Source: Dirofilaria immitis
Taxonomy: Eukaryota > Nematoda > Chromadorea > Rhabditida > Onchocercidae
Direction of reading: 5' to 3'
Assembly: GCA_024305405.1 (NCBI GenBank)
Contig: JAKNDB010000105.1
Location: 496,001-560,000, forward strand
Length of the DNA: 64,000 bases
The notes under the pieces are model-generated. The model was not told where the DNA came from. It worked only from the letters and a program-made list of their open reading frames with translations, and made no database searches. Shown here in pieces: positions 1 to 13,801 of the stretch. Both the position numbers and the translations under genes were made by a program. How positions within the stretch are numbered: position 1 is the stretch's first letter; every line of letters starts with the position of its first letter.

Positions 1-698
1 CCAACTGTTGAGCAAGCTTGAAAAAAACTTTTCTTGTAAAACTTTAAAAAATTAGAGCTGTTTCGACGCAACCTTTTCCTTGCTGATATCACTGATATGA
101 CTATCATTACTGCATAAATTTACTTTTTAAATTATCAATAACGAAGTGATAATAGTTTTAAATACGTCAGATGCTTCTCTCTTATAAAAACCATTTACAT
201 TATTCATTTTTTTCCTGCTTAGAACAATTTAACTTCCTTCGTTCAACACTCATAAAGTTATTTGGTTATTTTTTTTGACTTAATCATGTGTCAGTTGTTC
301 TTAAACAAGTATTTGTAAAAAATGTTGAGATGTGACAAAATTAGCATTAAATGATCCAATCACTTAAAGCTTTTTATTTCATATACTCCCACAGCTTTTA
401 TGTTCTTCAATTCTCGAAAAATTTTTTTATTTCAAAAATGTTATTTGCTAGTTTTAATTCAATTTCAAATTTCATGTTAAGAATTATTTCTGAATATTGT
501 TTTAATATTAAGTAATGGATTATTATTCATGTAATGAGTTGTATTTTTGGTAATCTTAGTTGAAGAAATACATTTTTTATTAATTTGATATTTCATAAAA
601 AATTTCGCCGCTGTGTTGTACAATCTGCTTAGAAGTTTTTCATTTCCAAAAAGTTTAAAATATTTTCAGAATTTGTTTAAAGTTCTGCCTAAAACATA
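1..698. other. AT-rich upstream region, no gene seen
   Basis: No coding exon or RNA gene is recognised here. The only informative site is a TATTTTCAG acceptor ending at about 669, some 30 bases before the dynein light chain start codon. It could accept a spliced leader. Confidence 0.5.
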
Positions 699-1480
699 AT
701 GTCGGATTCCCAATCAATTGATGACCCAAACCCAAATTATTGTACGGAAATCGGAAATGCTCAGATTATGGCATCAGGTATGGATGTCGAGAAACAACAG
801 TATGCAGTGCAATGCGCAAATGAAGCTATTGCTCAGTGAATTTTTATTATATTATCACATAGAACAAGCCGATAATCAGCTAAATAAATAGAAAAAGATA
901 AAAAAAATGACATTTGCTTTGTTGGAAGTTTCGAAATTGTAAAGTTTGAAAGTTTACCGATTTCAGCATTTTAAAATATTTATGAATAACATGCAAACCA
1001 TTGAAAATTTTATTGAATTCTTTTTCAATTTTTATTTGAAATATATTTATAACAAAATGTATTACTTATTATAATGCACAAAAAAGTGAACATATTTCAA
1101 GAATTTATAAACCGCATGAGACTTATTTAGCTATGTAATTAAATTTTCTTTATTTGGCTCTAAAACTTAGACTAGAAGTTGTTTATTTTAATTTAATAAG
1201 CTTGTAATTTCACTTCCCTTTATTATAATTTGTTAATCGCGAATTTAAGAAATTTTCAAAACGGTGTAAAGATTCTGATAATCAATTTTTTAGACATCCG
1301 AATCAAAATATGGCAATGGCTCAATATATAATGTCTCATTTCGAGAAGAGGTATGGTTCACCATGGCACTGTATCGTAAGTGATGGAAATTTGGGATTTT
1401 ACGTACGATACGATGCTTCAAATCATACCTATTTCTCCATAGGACCAACTACTGTATTTTTGTTCAGAAGTCAATGCTAA
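699..1480 (+). CDS. LC8-type dynein light chain, divergent paralogue
   Basis: Two exons, 699-835 and 1294-1480, join in frame across a GT-AG intron (gtgaat to ttttttag) to give 107 residues. The product matches the LC8 family: an EKQQYAVQCANEAIA helix, then a QYIMSHFEKRYGSPWHCIV block, then a C-terminal beta strand ending in FLFRSQ. LC8 proteins are small dimeric hub proteins that bind short linear motifs in dynein intermediate chain and many other partners. Typical LC8 is about 89 residues; this one has an N-terminal extension of roughly 20 residues rich in Asp, Asn and Ser. The normally conserved GRNFGSYVTHE stretch is replaced by a diverged sequence (SDGNLGFYVRYD), so partner binding may differ. 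The start was chosen as the first ATG after a TTTTCAG acceptor. Both exons look intact. Confidence 0.88.
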
Positions 1481-4461
1481 TAATTGAATTTTCCTTTCTT
1501 TAATGCTTTAATTTCATCGTATTTAAAACTTATTGAGCAAGAAAGCGAAATAAAAAGTAATGCATCATTTTTCGTTCAATACAACAACTGATAAGCAAAT
1601 AGTAAGCACTGTGGTAATAGATACAGTAAATTTTAATCTCATAATTATTTACAAAGTTGTAATACTAATATTCCTGGCTATATATTTTCGCAAGGAAAAA
1701 CATAAATACGCGGCTGTGAAGTGTCAGATTCATTTCTATGCTCAATTTGTATCTCAGCTATCCAATGTTTTCGCTTAATATCTGCTTTCGACGATGTACT
1801 ATCCTGAAATATATCCTTCAATTTAATTAATTTTTCGCCAAATTTTATGAAAAAAATTCCTGCATTGCAAATATTTTACAAAATTTTTATTTCATTTGGT
1901 ACCATTAAGTTTTTGTAATTTAAAAGGCCTGAAAACTTTCAACTATGGAAACCATAAAATTTAAAAATTTCGTTATTATTATTCTGCGAAATAATGAAAG
2001 ACAGTTAGCTTCTATAGAGAAATTAAAGTTTAGTACTTAACCCACTTTAACACTTGCTGTATTTCTCCAGCCGTTATCAGATTTAGCATTTCTTCTATAA
2101 CCATCCAATGAAACTTTCAAATAGCTCGTATTAATTACACTTGTACATGTAAAGGGATAAATCAAAGTAAACTTGGAATTTGTGAAGATCTTTTGAATTC
2201 GAAATCGCACTAGATTATTATTTTAGTCTTTAATTGAATAATTTTTGAAATAAAAGAAAAATGACAAGTAGAAAATAAGAAGCTGGAATACTTGGATTGT
2301 CGACACTGTCGATATTTGTTATAGGAAAAGAATTATAATTTCTGATTTGATGATACATAGGTTGCCAGACCGGTGAAGCACACTTCGCTATTTCTGAAAA
2401 AATAAAAACATATATTTTCATATCGTGGAAAAAGTAAAACTCAAAAATCTGATGTTTTTAAAAAGTTTAATTTCCAAAAAATAAAAGTTTAAAGAACAAT
2501 CTGATAATGTAGCAAATTAATTCTTTATTCACTAAAAACTCTCAAATTTAGTTATTCCAGGAAAATTTATAGAACCTTACTGGTATATTTGACTTAGATA
2601 AATAAAAACAAATGAGGTGAATGAGTGACTAAGACATAAAGCTAGAAACGATAATTTAAGCCATATTTTTGGAACTTATTAAAATTTAAATGGAAATGCT
2701 TGCCTCGTTTCGATGCATTCTTTTTAAAAATCTTTGCAAAGAAAGTAGGAAAATTTGACAACGTGCCTTGTTTTTGATCAACATTAGGTTTCGAACATTT
2801 ACCAGTTAATAGTCGTTTAATTGTTTGCATTTTCAGTCTAAACAACTTTTATCATAAAGAGATAGAGATTCTTTGGATTCGGAAAGAAGCGAACTGGTCA
2901 ATAATTTCAAAAATGAACGAAGCAAAAGATGAAATTAGAATGCACTTACAAGAACACTTTCTTGTATTCTTTATTGAAAGTGTAATAAATGAGACAATTG
3001 ATGGAAGAATTCAAAACCACTAGGAAATTACTAATATCAGTGAGGAAGTTGAGCAATAAAGTGCTTGGCTCAAAAAATGTTTCAATCACATTTACTATCA
3101 ATGCCTGAAAATGAAGGTTATTACGACACTGACGACATTACCGACTTTTTCAGGAAATCTTGCACAACAACGATTGATCGTCTTTTATTATTTCGGTTTT
3201 TTAGTTATAATTATTTTTGTTTTCCATTTTTGTACTGCCGAGTATTTCGAAGTCTTTGAGAAGGATCCGGGAGTTCGCTGAAGGAACAAAAGCTGAATCC
3301 GAAATTTATTTTTTTAATTTTGTTGAACATTATTTTTGGGAAGATTTCAGAATAGCTTGGTTCTAATAAGCTTGATTATTTTGACATTTTTCATAATCAA
3401 TTATAAAACTGTTGATCAATTTAATAAATTTTTATAATATAATGGAAAAGCTGACGCATGCCAATGATTTCTATTCCATGAATGATCTATTTCGCACGAA
3501 TTTTCAATTCAAAAGTTATTGATAATAAAATGCAAGAACAGATTAAAAATGGTTTCATTTGAATTTCGATGAACGAGATAGCCATATCATGCTATAAATA
3601 CAGATGATACCTTCTCTGTACAGCATTCTTTCAAAACAGTGATGGATTCGAGAGAAACAATTAAATTGTAAAAGTTTTCAAAGTAACACTTGAACTCAAT
3701 AAAAACAGATGAAATCATACCAAAATATTGCAGCACAAGAATAATATGACTACCATGATCATTGTTATACTATCATCGGATCCAATCATCCCATTGTTTT
3801 TCCAAGCATCTTTCGATCATGTGGTTGAAGCATCGTGCTTTTAAATGACCCAAAGAAGCTAAAATTGAAATGTAAATGTGTATGAGATATTTGAATTTGC
3901 ATTTGAAAATTTTAATGCTAATTCAAATGAAAAATAGCATTTCAAATGCAAAGTACAAAATTCACCCGTCATATCAATTCGGGAAGCATTATTTTTAACG
4001 AACCCCATTGAATTTGATCGCGAGAGGCTGTAAATTTCAATTCTTAAAATTTTCAATCGTAAAGAAGACGAGCGAATGATGCCATTTATTTTTGAGATGA
4101 ATAGCCAATGATAATAACCAAGACGAAAGAAAAAAGACAGAGAGGAAATATATGTCTGTAAAAAGAATGTCATCAAGATGATAAAAATATTTTATATGCC
4201 ACAAAACAAAGTTGGATAAGCGATAAGCATGACAACTAATAAAGTACATAGGTAAATATTAATGAGTTACAGCCATCCAAAAGGTTGATCAAAGCTCCAT
4301 ATTGTACAAGAAAAAAACGATAGCCTTTTAAATATAATGTGGACAAAATTTAACTAGAGCTTCAGAAGGCGTTCACTACTTGAAAATAGATTTGCTAAAA
4401 GATTTTTCGGATCGTGCATTTTTCCATTTATTAATGGATCTGGAAACTGATAAAAACTTAC
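1481..4461. other. Gap with scattered unassigned ORFs
   Basis: No convincing gene is seen. Short unassigned ORFs include one at 1560-1778 (+) and one at 2913-3023 (+). On the minus strand, 4193-4258 encodes a hydrophobic stretch that could be TM6 of the receptor gene upstream, and 3995-4156 starts after a TTTTTACAG acceptor. I could not link either in frame, so the end of that receptor gene is unresolved. Confidence 0.4.
2230..2393 (-). CDS. Possible terminal exon with hydrophobic C-terminus
   Basis: An open frame follows a TTTTTTCAG acceptor and runs to a stop at 2230. The C-terminus is a short hydrophobic tail after a small-residue patch (NPSIPAS, then FLLVIFLLF). That resembles the tail of a GPI-anchored or tail-anchored protein. 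No upstream exon or family could be assigned, and in such AT-rich DNA this could be chance. Confidence 0.2.
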
Positions 4462-4938
4462 GAGGATTGCTGCACAACAATGATCGCATTTAAAATGGAT
4501 AGAAATAAGAAAGGAAGTAAAGTCATTAGTACCATATACATATACACGTTATAAATCGTATTAATTGCGAAAAATAAAGGAGTCGGACAAATTTCGACCA
4601 TTATTTCCTGAAATGTAAATAATCCATCTATACATGAAATTATGAAGTCTTAAAAATGTTAAGAAAATTTATATGCAAACATAGAACGGGTTACTGACAT
4701 GAAATTGTAAAGAAAAAAATTATCGAATAGAATAGATTTGTTTTAAAATTTCAAAACAAACGTTATTCAAGTTAAAGATGACACGTTTTAAGCACCTGTT
4801 ATTTTTAAATTCCGCTATAGAGAATTTAAGAACCCATTAAGAATAAAATTACTACTGAAATTGATATTCTTAGTCTACAGTTACATAAGGCCCGTATATT
4901 CAATGAAATAGAAATTCTCGATTGAAACTGCATTCTTA

Positions 4939-5001
<63 letters not shown>

Positions 5002-6439
5002 AAGCCTAAAAGAGCCTAGTTTACCTAATATTTCATTTAATCTAGCCAAAGGTTCTTGATGTTCTAAAACCAGAACATTACCAAGCAGCATATAGTGGCA
5101 GCTTTTTCTTCTTTCCAAATAAAAGAATTATATTTCATTGAATCTTAAAGCTAATTAATTCTTACTAGCCTCCATGCTATAGTAAGACTAAGACTGGAAT
5201 TTGTTGAGACAAAAATGATCAATAAATGACCTTTGAACTATTATTGTAAGCACTTCCGTAAGTTGAATTGTGGGAAACGCAATGAGTTATAGATGACAGA
5301 ACATATAGTTATACAGGTGTTTATTTCACAAGCACGTCGAACTGTACAATAGCTTGCACTTAACGTTTTCCAACATATCTGTAAATATTAAAATAATGAA
5401 TTCAACGAATTTTACCAGAAGCAACATTTCTTAGCAGTATTTATGAATCGAAAGGATTCTGATGTCAGAATTATTGATCTGTTTCTCATTTCATAGCAAT
5501 CAATCCTTTTATTAATTCTGCTCTCATTTCTCTTATTGGGTAATAGTTAACATTAATATAACAATCAACAGCAGCTGCAACAGTGAAGTATACGCTGCAT
5601 GTCTGTGCCATATATCCGATTGGTAATGCATAAACGGTTGTATAAGGTGCACGTGATAATTCCGGTATATAAGTCCTGAAGACGGAATTATCGAAGTAGA
5701 ATTTGATGTTATTTGCAAATTAAATACCGTAGCGTCTGAATGATTAAATGATCAAAAATCCATTTTGAAATCAGCTAATTTCAAAAGATAGTTTTTGTTA
5801 AAAATTTACCTTGCTATAATTTCTTATTATTTGCATATAAGCAAGTTTGGAAAAGGAAAATTCACCTAGCAGAATCAATCCAGAAAATGAAAAGACCTGT
5901 TATAACAACTAAACAGTCGCTGCAAGCAAGAAATAACAGGTATGTATTGGATGAACTACGCATCCTGCAAATAACAATTAGAACTTTCATCGCAATCCAT
6001 CTTATGCTTTTCATATGTGAGATTGAAATTTAATTGCTTTCATCGTTAGATATACTACTAACCTTCCCGCAGAATAAACAAAAATATTCACAACATTTGA
6101 TGCAACACCAAAAGTTGAAAGTGATGGCAATAAAATAATAACTGCTATATAGTTGAACCTGAAATTTGACGAATAATTATGAAATATTGAAAGGATCAAA
6201 CAATGAAGAGAAATTAAGATTACTGCATATGAAGAGATTAATAAGGCTAATAATTTTCAATTCTATTTTTCATTATTTTTCTAACTGGAATTGAAGAACA
6301 CAGAATTATTCATATTTTTCAAAGAATTTTTGAATTACAGTAAAGCAATAACATACCACTCATATGAGGGAGAGTAATCATCATGTTGCAAGTCAGAACA
6401 GATACATTCGGTATCATTCGGATCCTGTCCCGAAATCAT
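4462..6439 (-). CDS. Peptide-receptor-like GPCR (FMRFamide-receptor type), 3' part unresolved
   Basis: Six exons read on the minus strand: 6357-6439 (ATG), 6063-6158, 5866-5964, 5552-5675, 5254-5378 and 4462-4607. The first five join in perfect phase. They give an acidic N-terminus, TM1 (LLPSLSTFGVASNVVNIFVY), TM2 with the LACSD motif, TM3 (PIGYMAQTCSVYFT) and TM4. The last exon carries extracellular loop 2 (EICPTP) and TM5. The pattern, notably the PIG-MAQT-S-Y signature in TM3, is that of rhodopsin-family FMRFamide-like neuropeptide receptors. The DRY box at the end of TM3 reads DCY. The junction from TM4 to the TM5 exon is one base short: the fifth exon ends CGGAA before gtgctt, and CGGAAA would restore frame. 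TM6 and TM7 were not confidently found, so this is either a damaged gene or one with poorly resolved sequence. Confidence 0.75.
4940..4998. repeat. (TA)n microsatellite
   Basis: About 59 bases of uninterrupted alternating A and T lie in the intron between the TM4 and TM5 exons of the GPCR gene. No protein can be read from it. Confidence 0.97.
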
Positions 6440-9400
6440 TTTAATGCTAAAATTTGTCTCAAAAATTGAAAACTATTATTACTTAAGTTTATCATTAAGT
6501 AAAGCCATTCCAATTGATTGATGCACTAAGGAAAGAGAAATTCGAATGATTTGAAGAGGTGAATATGGCGTGGGAAGATGAGAAATTATTATTTTAAGCA
6601 AAATTAGGCGAAAAAGAAGAATAAACAGGTAATGATAAGAAATTGAAAGAGTAATATATATCAAGAGAGGAAAGGGGCGATAAGAGGAAATAAAGTTATA
6701 ATATAGGTTAATTAAAGAAGATTGATAAATGAAAAGTAAATGAGGAGGATAAATTAGTTAAATATTTTTTCTTTAATTTCTTTTCACGTTCATCAGCATA
6801 ATTCCATCGAAATATGTCTCCAAAGATGAATTTTATTTGGCTGAAGTGAACTTAATTCTGTTCATCATACTTTTCATTTTTAAATAATACCAATCTAACA
6901 TATGTCAGTCATTTTCAATGAAAAAAGTGTCCCAGTTAAAAATTGACCGGAATTCTTCCCTTTTCCTATAAGCAACAAATTTTATTTTTATTTCTCGACA
7001 ATTTCTAAGATCAAAAGTTTTCGATAAGCAATTTTAATAAATTTTAATTGGTTTTAGCTTACGTAAAGTTAAATGTAAATATAGTAAAATAGAAGAAATG
7101 CCATATTTCATTCAAGAAAGCAATAATAATAAATAAAAATCAGTATTAAAAAATTGATGAAAAGTAAACTAAAATTGAATCATTACAGTGACTTCAATAA
7201 TCTAGAAAAAAAAAATCTGGTGATGACAGGGCAATCCTCTCTTCTTTTCTTCATCTCAAATAACAAATTATTTTAGAAATCGAAGATTCTTTAAATTAAT
7301 TTAAAGTTAATAGAAATTTTTTTATTTTGACGTCTTCATACCCTAAATTTGATCTATGTTCTATATCCGTTCTTACTGAAGATATATTTAACCTGTTTTC
7401 ATGCTCAATTCGGATCAGTGCAACTTAAAAATGAATAATAACATTCACAATCAAATATTTGATTCAAATCAATTGTTAAGATTAGTGCTCTTCGTTTAAT
7501 GAATTCAAAGAATAATCTGATCCGAGCAAAAACAAATAAAATAAGCATTATAAAAAAACGAAAATAACCTGAATCGATCTGCTATAGAAGGACTGAGTGA
7601 CAAATTGAACATAGGTAGTATTTAGCGAATTTTTAATTTTCATAGCAGCTAGTCAACTTCATCAGAGCTTCTTTGAATATTAATTTTTAAAAAGCAAAAG
7701 AGTGCAGAAGTTGAAAAACAGGCCATATTTACATTCGCTTATCAGTAGCGTAAAAGTGAAGCCAAAAGCAATGATAAGTTTTATTTATTAATTTGTTCTT
7801 TTATAAATAAGTCATTTTCTGACTTATATCTGCTCTCATCTTTTTTCTCGCCATGAAAATGTAAATATCTGAAAGTTCTTTGTTTCGGAAAGGATTGTAA
7901 CATTAATTTCAACAATAGTAACATAATGTTAAGCAGATAACATAATGTTAAGCAGAAAACACTTTCTTTATAACGATTTTTTTATTTTCAATTTATTTCA
8001 TTTGTGGATATCGATAAAAATTTGAGAAATCTGACTATCCTCACTATACGAGTAGACTGTGTGAGGTAATCGATTTTAAATTCCTTAAATTGAAAGATCC
8101 TTCTAATTTTGATCAACTTCTTCGTTCGAGACTGATTTGCTACAATTAATTTGCTCCCACTAAAATTGTTTAGACAACATAATTATTTCACCGAACAATT
8201 TCAGAAAACGATGTAAACCTTTGAAAGCATAAAATTTTATGCAAATGTGACAAAATTTAAAAAAATTATAATGTAAATATAGTTGTTTCAAATAAATCGT
8301 TTTTGTTTTTCAGTGCAACCTATCTTTTTGATTCCTAAATTTGCATAAAGATTTTTCTTAATTCCGACCCAAGAGAAATACTTTTTTTTAAAATTGTTTC
8401 ATTGCGATGTCTTTTTTGAAAATTCTTAATAAATGATATATTAGGAGTAACGAAATGACAGGAAGCAAAAATTAGATTGTAAAATAATCAATGCTTTGCT
8501 AAATTAGGTAATGCTGATATGGTATGCGTAAGTTAAATTAAACCAGCGATTCAACAAATAGTATTGTTAGCTTTTTGAAAATTTTTATTGAGTTTAGAAA
8601 AGTAAAAATAGATAATTTTGCTAATTTATTGAAAAAGATTAAGGAATGAAAACATTTGAGGGAAAATGAACATATATATATATATATATTATGACTGTTG
8701 ATTAGATCTTCCGGTTATTTGTAACAATTAATTAGTTTCAATTTTAGCTATACTCTTGCGCTTAATTTGATAAATGATTAATTATTGCATTTATAGAACA
8801 AACAATAGGAACATGTTAAAAAGCATTGTCCTTGGTAAGTTTTAACGATTTACTCAGTTGCAAATGAAATGAGATTAAAATGGAAAAGACAAGGCATATT
8901 ACATTTTACTACATTGATTGCATTTTAAGTAACCTTCAATTTCATAATTATTAAAGGTGTGCATATTAGAGGTTTCGTTACATCTATGCAAATGTGTATA
9001 AAAAGATAAAATAATGAAGTAATTAGTTGGGAAGAAGGAAAAAAATTTTCTTTATTTTCATTATGCCTACCAAATGATACTCAAGAAAATGCATTTTCCT
9101 TTTCTCTTTCATCAAAAATTTTTTTTCGTTTTAAATCAATTTTAACTGAATCTTAAAAGATCTTCCAAATTTATAAGCTTTGAAGTTTTTCAGAAGTATA
9201 GGCTCTCCAAAAGCTTATTTGGAATAAGTAATATTCTATGGATTTGTGGATTTAACCAGTAAAATTCAGGAGCATGCAATTAGATTGTAGTTGAGAAAAA
9301 AGAGAAGAATTTGGAACATCGTAGAGAGAATTAAAAGATAAGACCATAAAATAAAAAAATGAATTGAGTTTTGTTCTTTAATGTTGCACATTTCAGTTGC

Positions 9401-11966
9401 AGAAGCATTCATATAAGCTGGTACTGTCCAATGGCTTGCAATGAATTGTTGCCAAAAATCTTCCAAAATTTTTAATCATTCTGGTATGTTTAAAAATTAT
9501 TTAGGATAACTGATTCTTTTTTTCTTCAGACTATCCGATTCAGTTTTTCAATATATGAACAAGCTTCTGCAATTTTTAAGCTGTCAGTAAGGAAGTCCAA
9601 TTTTATCGGTTGACATCTAAAATCGCTACAAATTTTCAAACTTTTAAATTATAAAAATGCTGCGATTGTTGGATCTAATCTATTGATTTAACTTTTCTGT
9701 TGATTAAATAATTTATCAATTATATATTAAGTTAATAACTTTCATGCGATTTTCTGAAATGATTCTTGCGTGAGACTCAACTTCTAATGAATATAGATTG
9801 TGTAAACTATTAAAGTATGACATGTTGCGCTATATTTTAGCGACATCGATAATTTTATATGACAAAGAAAACGACCACGTCAAAGTCATTTTTTTTTTTT
9901 TGAATTTACTACTGCATAAGAGAGTCCATGAGGAATCAGTTCGAAAGAGACAAAAAGCAATTGTTGGAACATTAGTATATGCTGATAATTTTTCATATAT
10001 TTATGCTAACAAGAATCATCTTCAAGTTGTAAGAAAGCGTATATAATATCAAATGGAAAGATATGTTCTGATTTAAAGCAATTGAAATTGACTATTATTA
10101 TTTCATTTTATGCTTGAGAAAGTTTGCTGCTAATCTATTCATTATATGAGATAATGATGCATGAGAATGTATCCTAATTTTCTAAAAGCGTGAATTCAAG
10201 AATCAATCAAATAATTTAAGCTTCTTAGTTAAGGTGCTTCTCAGAAAAATTTGATAAAATTTTTCAATAATACAATATTATAAAATACATTACAGCAATA
10301 ACAAAAGTAATTTATTACATTTAGTAAGAAAATAAAATCAAAGAACTAGTCCAAGTAACATTATAGGCTCTTATTATAATAATATGGAATAGAATTTTAT
10401 AAGAAAAATAATAAATAGAATTTTATAAACTTCTCTGACGTAAAATTTAATAATTAAGGGAAGTTCTAAGGTATTAGAACCCAATCGTGTTGTGAATTTT
10501 AAGAATTCACTGTTACCCATTTACTAATAAAAGCGGAAAGTTATAAAAAATTTCAATTTAATCCCTTCTTTATGATTGGAATTCTTAAATGTTACATTTT
10601 ACTTTTGAATTCCAACAATTTTATGATTGTTTCTTTTGCTTTTACTAAAGAATGAGTTCCAGAAGACATCTTCTCTATTACTTGAAATCTGAAATTTTTG
10701 TTTCAATGTTAATTAATCATTCGCTTATTTTTAATTGTAGCCTTACATTTATGTAAGCGAAATAATTGATTTAATATTCTAAATGTATCAAATTCGTATT
10801 GCTTGTTTATCAAAAATCTAATGTCATAAAATAAACAAACAAACGCAGAAGTTTCGCGATGTATGAACAAATGTTTATTAATGCCTTCCGTTATTAAAAT
10901 TTACCTTTTATTATTCCTCACAGTCTCCTTTAAGAGAATGATATTTTAATACTAATAATTAATTGTATTTTAGAATAAATAAAGAGTATATTATCTCATC
11001 CTTGAAGAAAAAAATTATCTTCATCAAATTTTAAAAAAAAGTTGAAGAGAAGAACTATTCTCATTAAATTTACTCAAAACAATCATTCCATCCACCCAAC
11101 TGGAAAATTTTTTAAAAGAAATTGAAAAGAAAATATTTCAACAAGTTATTCTCACATATTTATTTGAACAAAATACATTTTTAGACGGAATAGAGGGAGA
11201 GATTTTAATAAAATTTTATTAGACCAATTAATAATTTGATTTTCAGAAAGAGTGTATCAATAATTTATATTATTCAGAAAAATTTGAAATTTGCTTGAAA
11301 TCATTTATGATACAATTTTGATCTTGTAAATTGTTAGTATCAATATTATGTATATTGCTGTCACCAATACTTAATAAAACTGCAAAATCAAAGCCCGAAT
11401 AAATCAAGGCGATTGATCTCACTCTAGTTAGAATAATTCGGATTAATGATTTTTTTATCCTCAGGAATGTTTTTTGTTGTTTGACAAAAGATTCAATTAG
11501 CCATTTTTTTAAATCTAAATAGAGTGAGAAAAGTGCCAAAACTTTTCGAACAATAAAAATTTATGCATTCTCTTTTTCTGTAAAAAGTGATCGCAGAAGA
11601 CGGGAGGAATAAAACTTAACATTGCTTTTGTTCAACTACTTTTTTCTATTTCATTCAGTCTTCTTTCTTCATCCTTATCTTTTTCTATCCTAGCCATGAA
11701 CAAGCGAGATCTCGTCTTGAAACTTGAAAAATTTGTGAAAATCTGGCATATGATATAATTGCTTTCATTATTAATATCAATAATTCTTGATTTTAATTTA
11801 AACCTTTATAGAAAACTCAGCTTGATTTAAATAAATAAATCCGTACTATTTGTTATTAAATAAGCAGGTTCTTAACTTGGATTTTAATTATCTTATTATA
11901 TAATAAGCTCAACATCGTTACTCAAATACTTCATCATTACTTCTTTGCATTCCTCAAAAATCTTAC

Positions 11967-12317
11967 TTATTCCCATATAGCCCCATATATGATCTTTTGC
12001 ATACTTTCAATCATTTTTTCACTTAATTTTGCTTTGATCACAACTACTGTTAGTTTTAAAATACTGATAATCTCGTAGAAATTAAATTCCTTATCAAAAT
12101 ATATCTCTATTTCTCGATTTTGGATAAATAGAAAGAAATAATGATAACTCTTATAAAGTTTATATTTCTTTGAAAAACCAATAATTATTAAACGAGAATT
12201 GAGTGAGCAGCCAGTAGACACAAAAGTCTGAAAGAAATAAAACAAATCTGTGTATCTTGAAAATTTTAAATTCTTTTGAGCAATAAAAGAAATTGTAAAT
12301 ATTTTTTTCCAGACCAC
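11967..12317 (-). CDS. Unassigned 116-codon ORF
   Basis: This is the longest open frame in the gene-poor region. Its composition (Ile, Lys, Phe, Tyr) is what AT-rich noncoding DNA gives by chance. No motif, signal peptide or neighbouring exon supports it. I list it only because it is long for this background. Confidence 0.12.
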   Translation of the reverse strand: MVWKKIFTISFIAQKNLKFSRYTDLFYFFQTFVSTGCSLNSRLIIIGFSKKYKLYKSYHYFFLFIQNREIEIYFDKEFNFYEIISILKLTVVVIKAKLSEKMIESMQKIIYGAIWE

Positions 12318-13801
12318 ATGGAATTTTAAAAAATTATATGATTAATTCAAAAAAACTATTTGCTTCTCGGATTATACGTTTATTAGGCTGTGTTTTCTGT
12401 AATAATAGAAGTTTTCCATTTCGACAAACATTCATTTTTTTAGAGAAAACTGAAAAAGAAAACGCATTTTTTATAAGCTATCATTGGATTTATTTCAATT
12501 TATTAATATAGGGCATCAAACAAACTTCTTTTTTGAATGATTTTGAATTTGAATTAAATTGCATTTTAAATAAGTTGATTTTAAATATAGCTTGAACATC
12601 AGATATATCATAATCAAACAAAAAGTTCAACACTTAATTTTTAAATTATTCATAAGTTACTGCTATCTAAGAAAGAGAGCAAACACCAGTTCTTTAAATT
12701 CAACAATTCTTCTTATCAGCATTGCATTAACTTTTATTAGATAGTTTGAATTTAAACAATATTTGCTGAAATTGATAGAAATTAAAAAAGTCTTAAATGA
12801 CGCAGTTAATAAAGCAGTGATTATCAGTTAGATTTTCCTTTTAGATTACTTATTAACACAATACCTTTAATATCACTCGGTAAGTAATAGTGACATTTTC
12901 GGTGTTAGTATCGATAATAGTAAGAGCATTAAAGATGATTAAAAGATTTTTGCGCTCAAAAACTTCAATAAATAATTGTCTAGCAAGTTGTTGCCAACAA
13001 TCAATATTATCAGCTATAAATAATGAACAAAGAAAAACAAATAAATCACAAGCATAATTATCAATTTATGATGAGAAAGTTTTCATGATAAGATAGCCTC
13101 AAGTAATACATTCTAATAAATTTATATAAATTTTAATTGTATTAAAAATTGGATTAAGATTTCATTTATTATTCTTATTCCTAATACTAATTCTATAATT
13201 CAATCCATTCTTCTATGGATTCATCTCTTCTTTTCTCTGTTATGGCTTCATGCATACAATATTTTAGAAATACATATCTATTTTAGATTTGAGCAGTTTA
13301 AATTGCACACAGCCTATATGATGATTATACAATTTTAGAATTTGTAAGATGGTTACTTATTACTATTTACTTCAAATAAGTCTAAGTAATTCATATGGAC
13401 TTAATACACGGAAGTCATGAAAAGATCTCGATAGCATTAGAATTATAACAATCGTAGTGTATTTCATTGTGGTTAATAGTTCATAAAATTTTAGAAACCA
13501 TACGTTCATTTTTCAAAAAGAAATTAACTCAATATTAAAATTTTAATCCTTTGCTAAATCACATTATCATCTAGATAAAAATAATCAGAGACACAATTCT
13601 TCATCAGTTTAAAACTATTCTAAATGATCGTTGCACAAATTTTGGAATCAAGAAGCTTGATTTGATAAAATATGAACTTAGTAGATAATGCAAGAAATTT
13701 TTTCGGGATATAGAATCTAACCAAAGTTAAATTCTTCCGAAAAATCCAAATTAAATAATTGCGACCTTTGCTGGAATTCAAAAATAACGCTGTGTTAATT
13801 A

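Noticed and set aside
1560..1778. 72-codon ORF after the dynein light chain gene
   Set aside because: No motif and composition like the AT background; probably 3' flanking sequence.
4936..5118. Possible GPCR exon containing HQEPLARLNEIL
   Set aside because: Neither phase fits the flanking TM4 and TM5 exons, and in the required frame it meets a stop. It also runs into the TA repeat.
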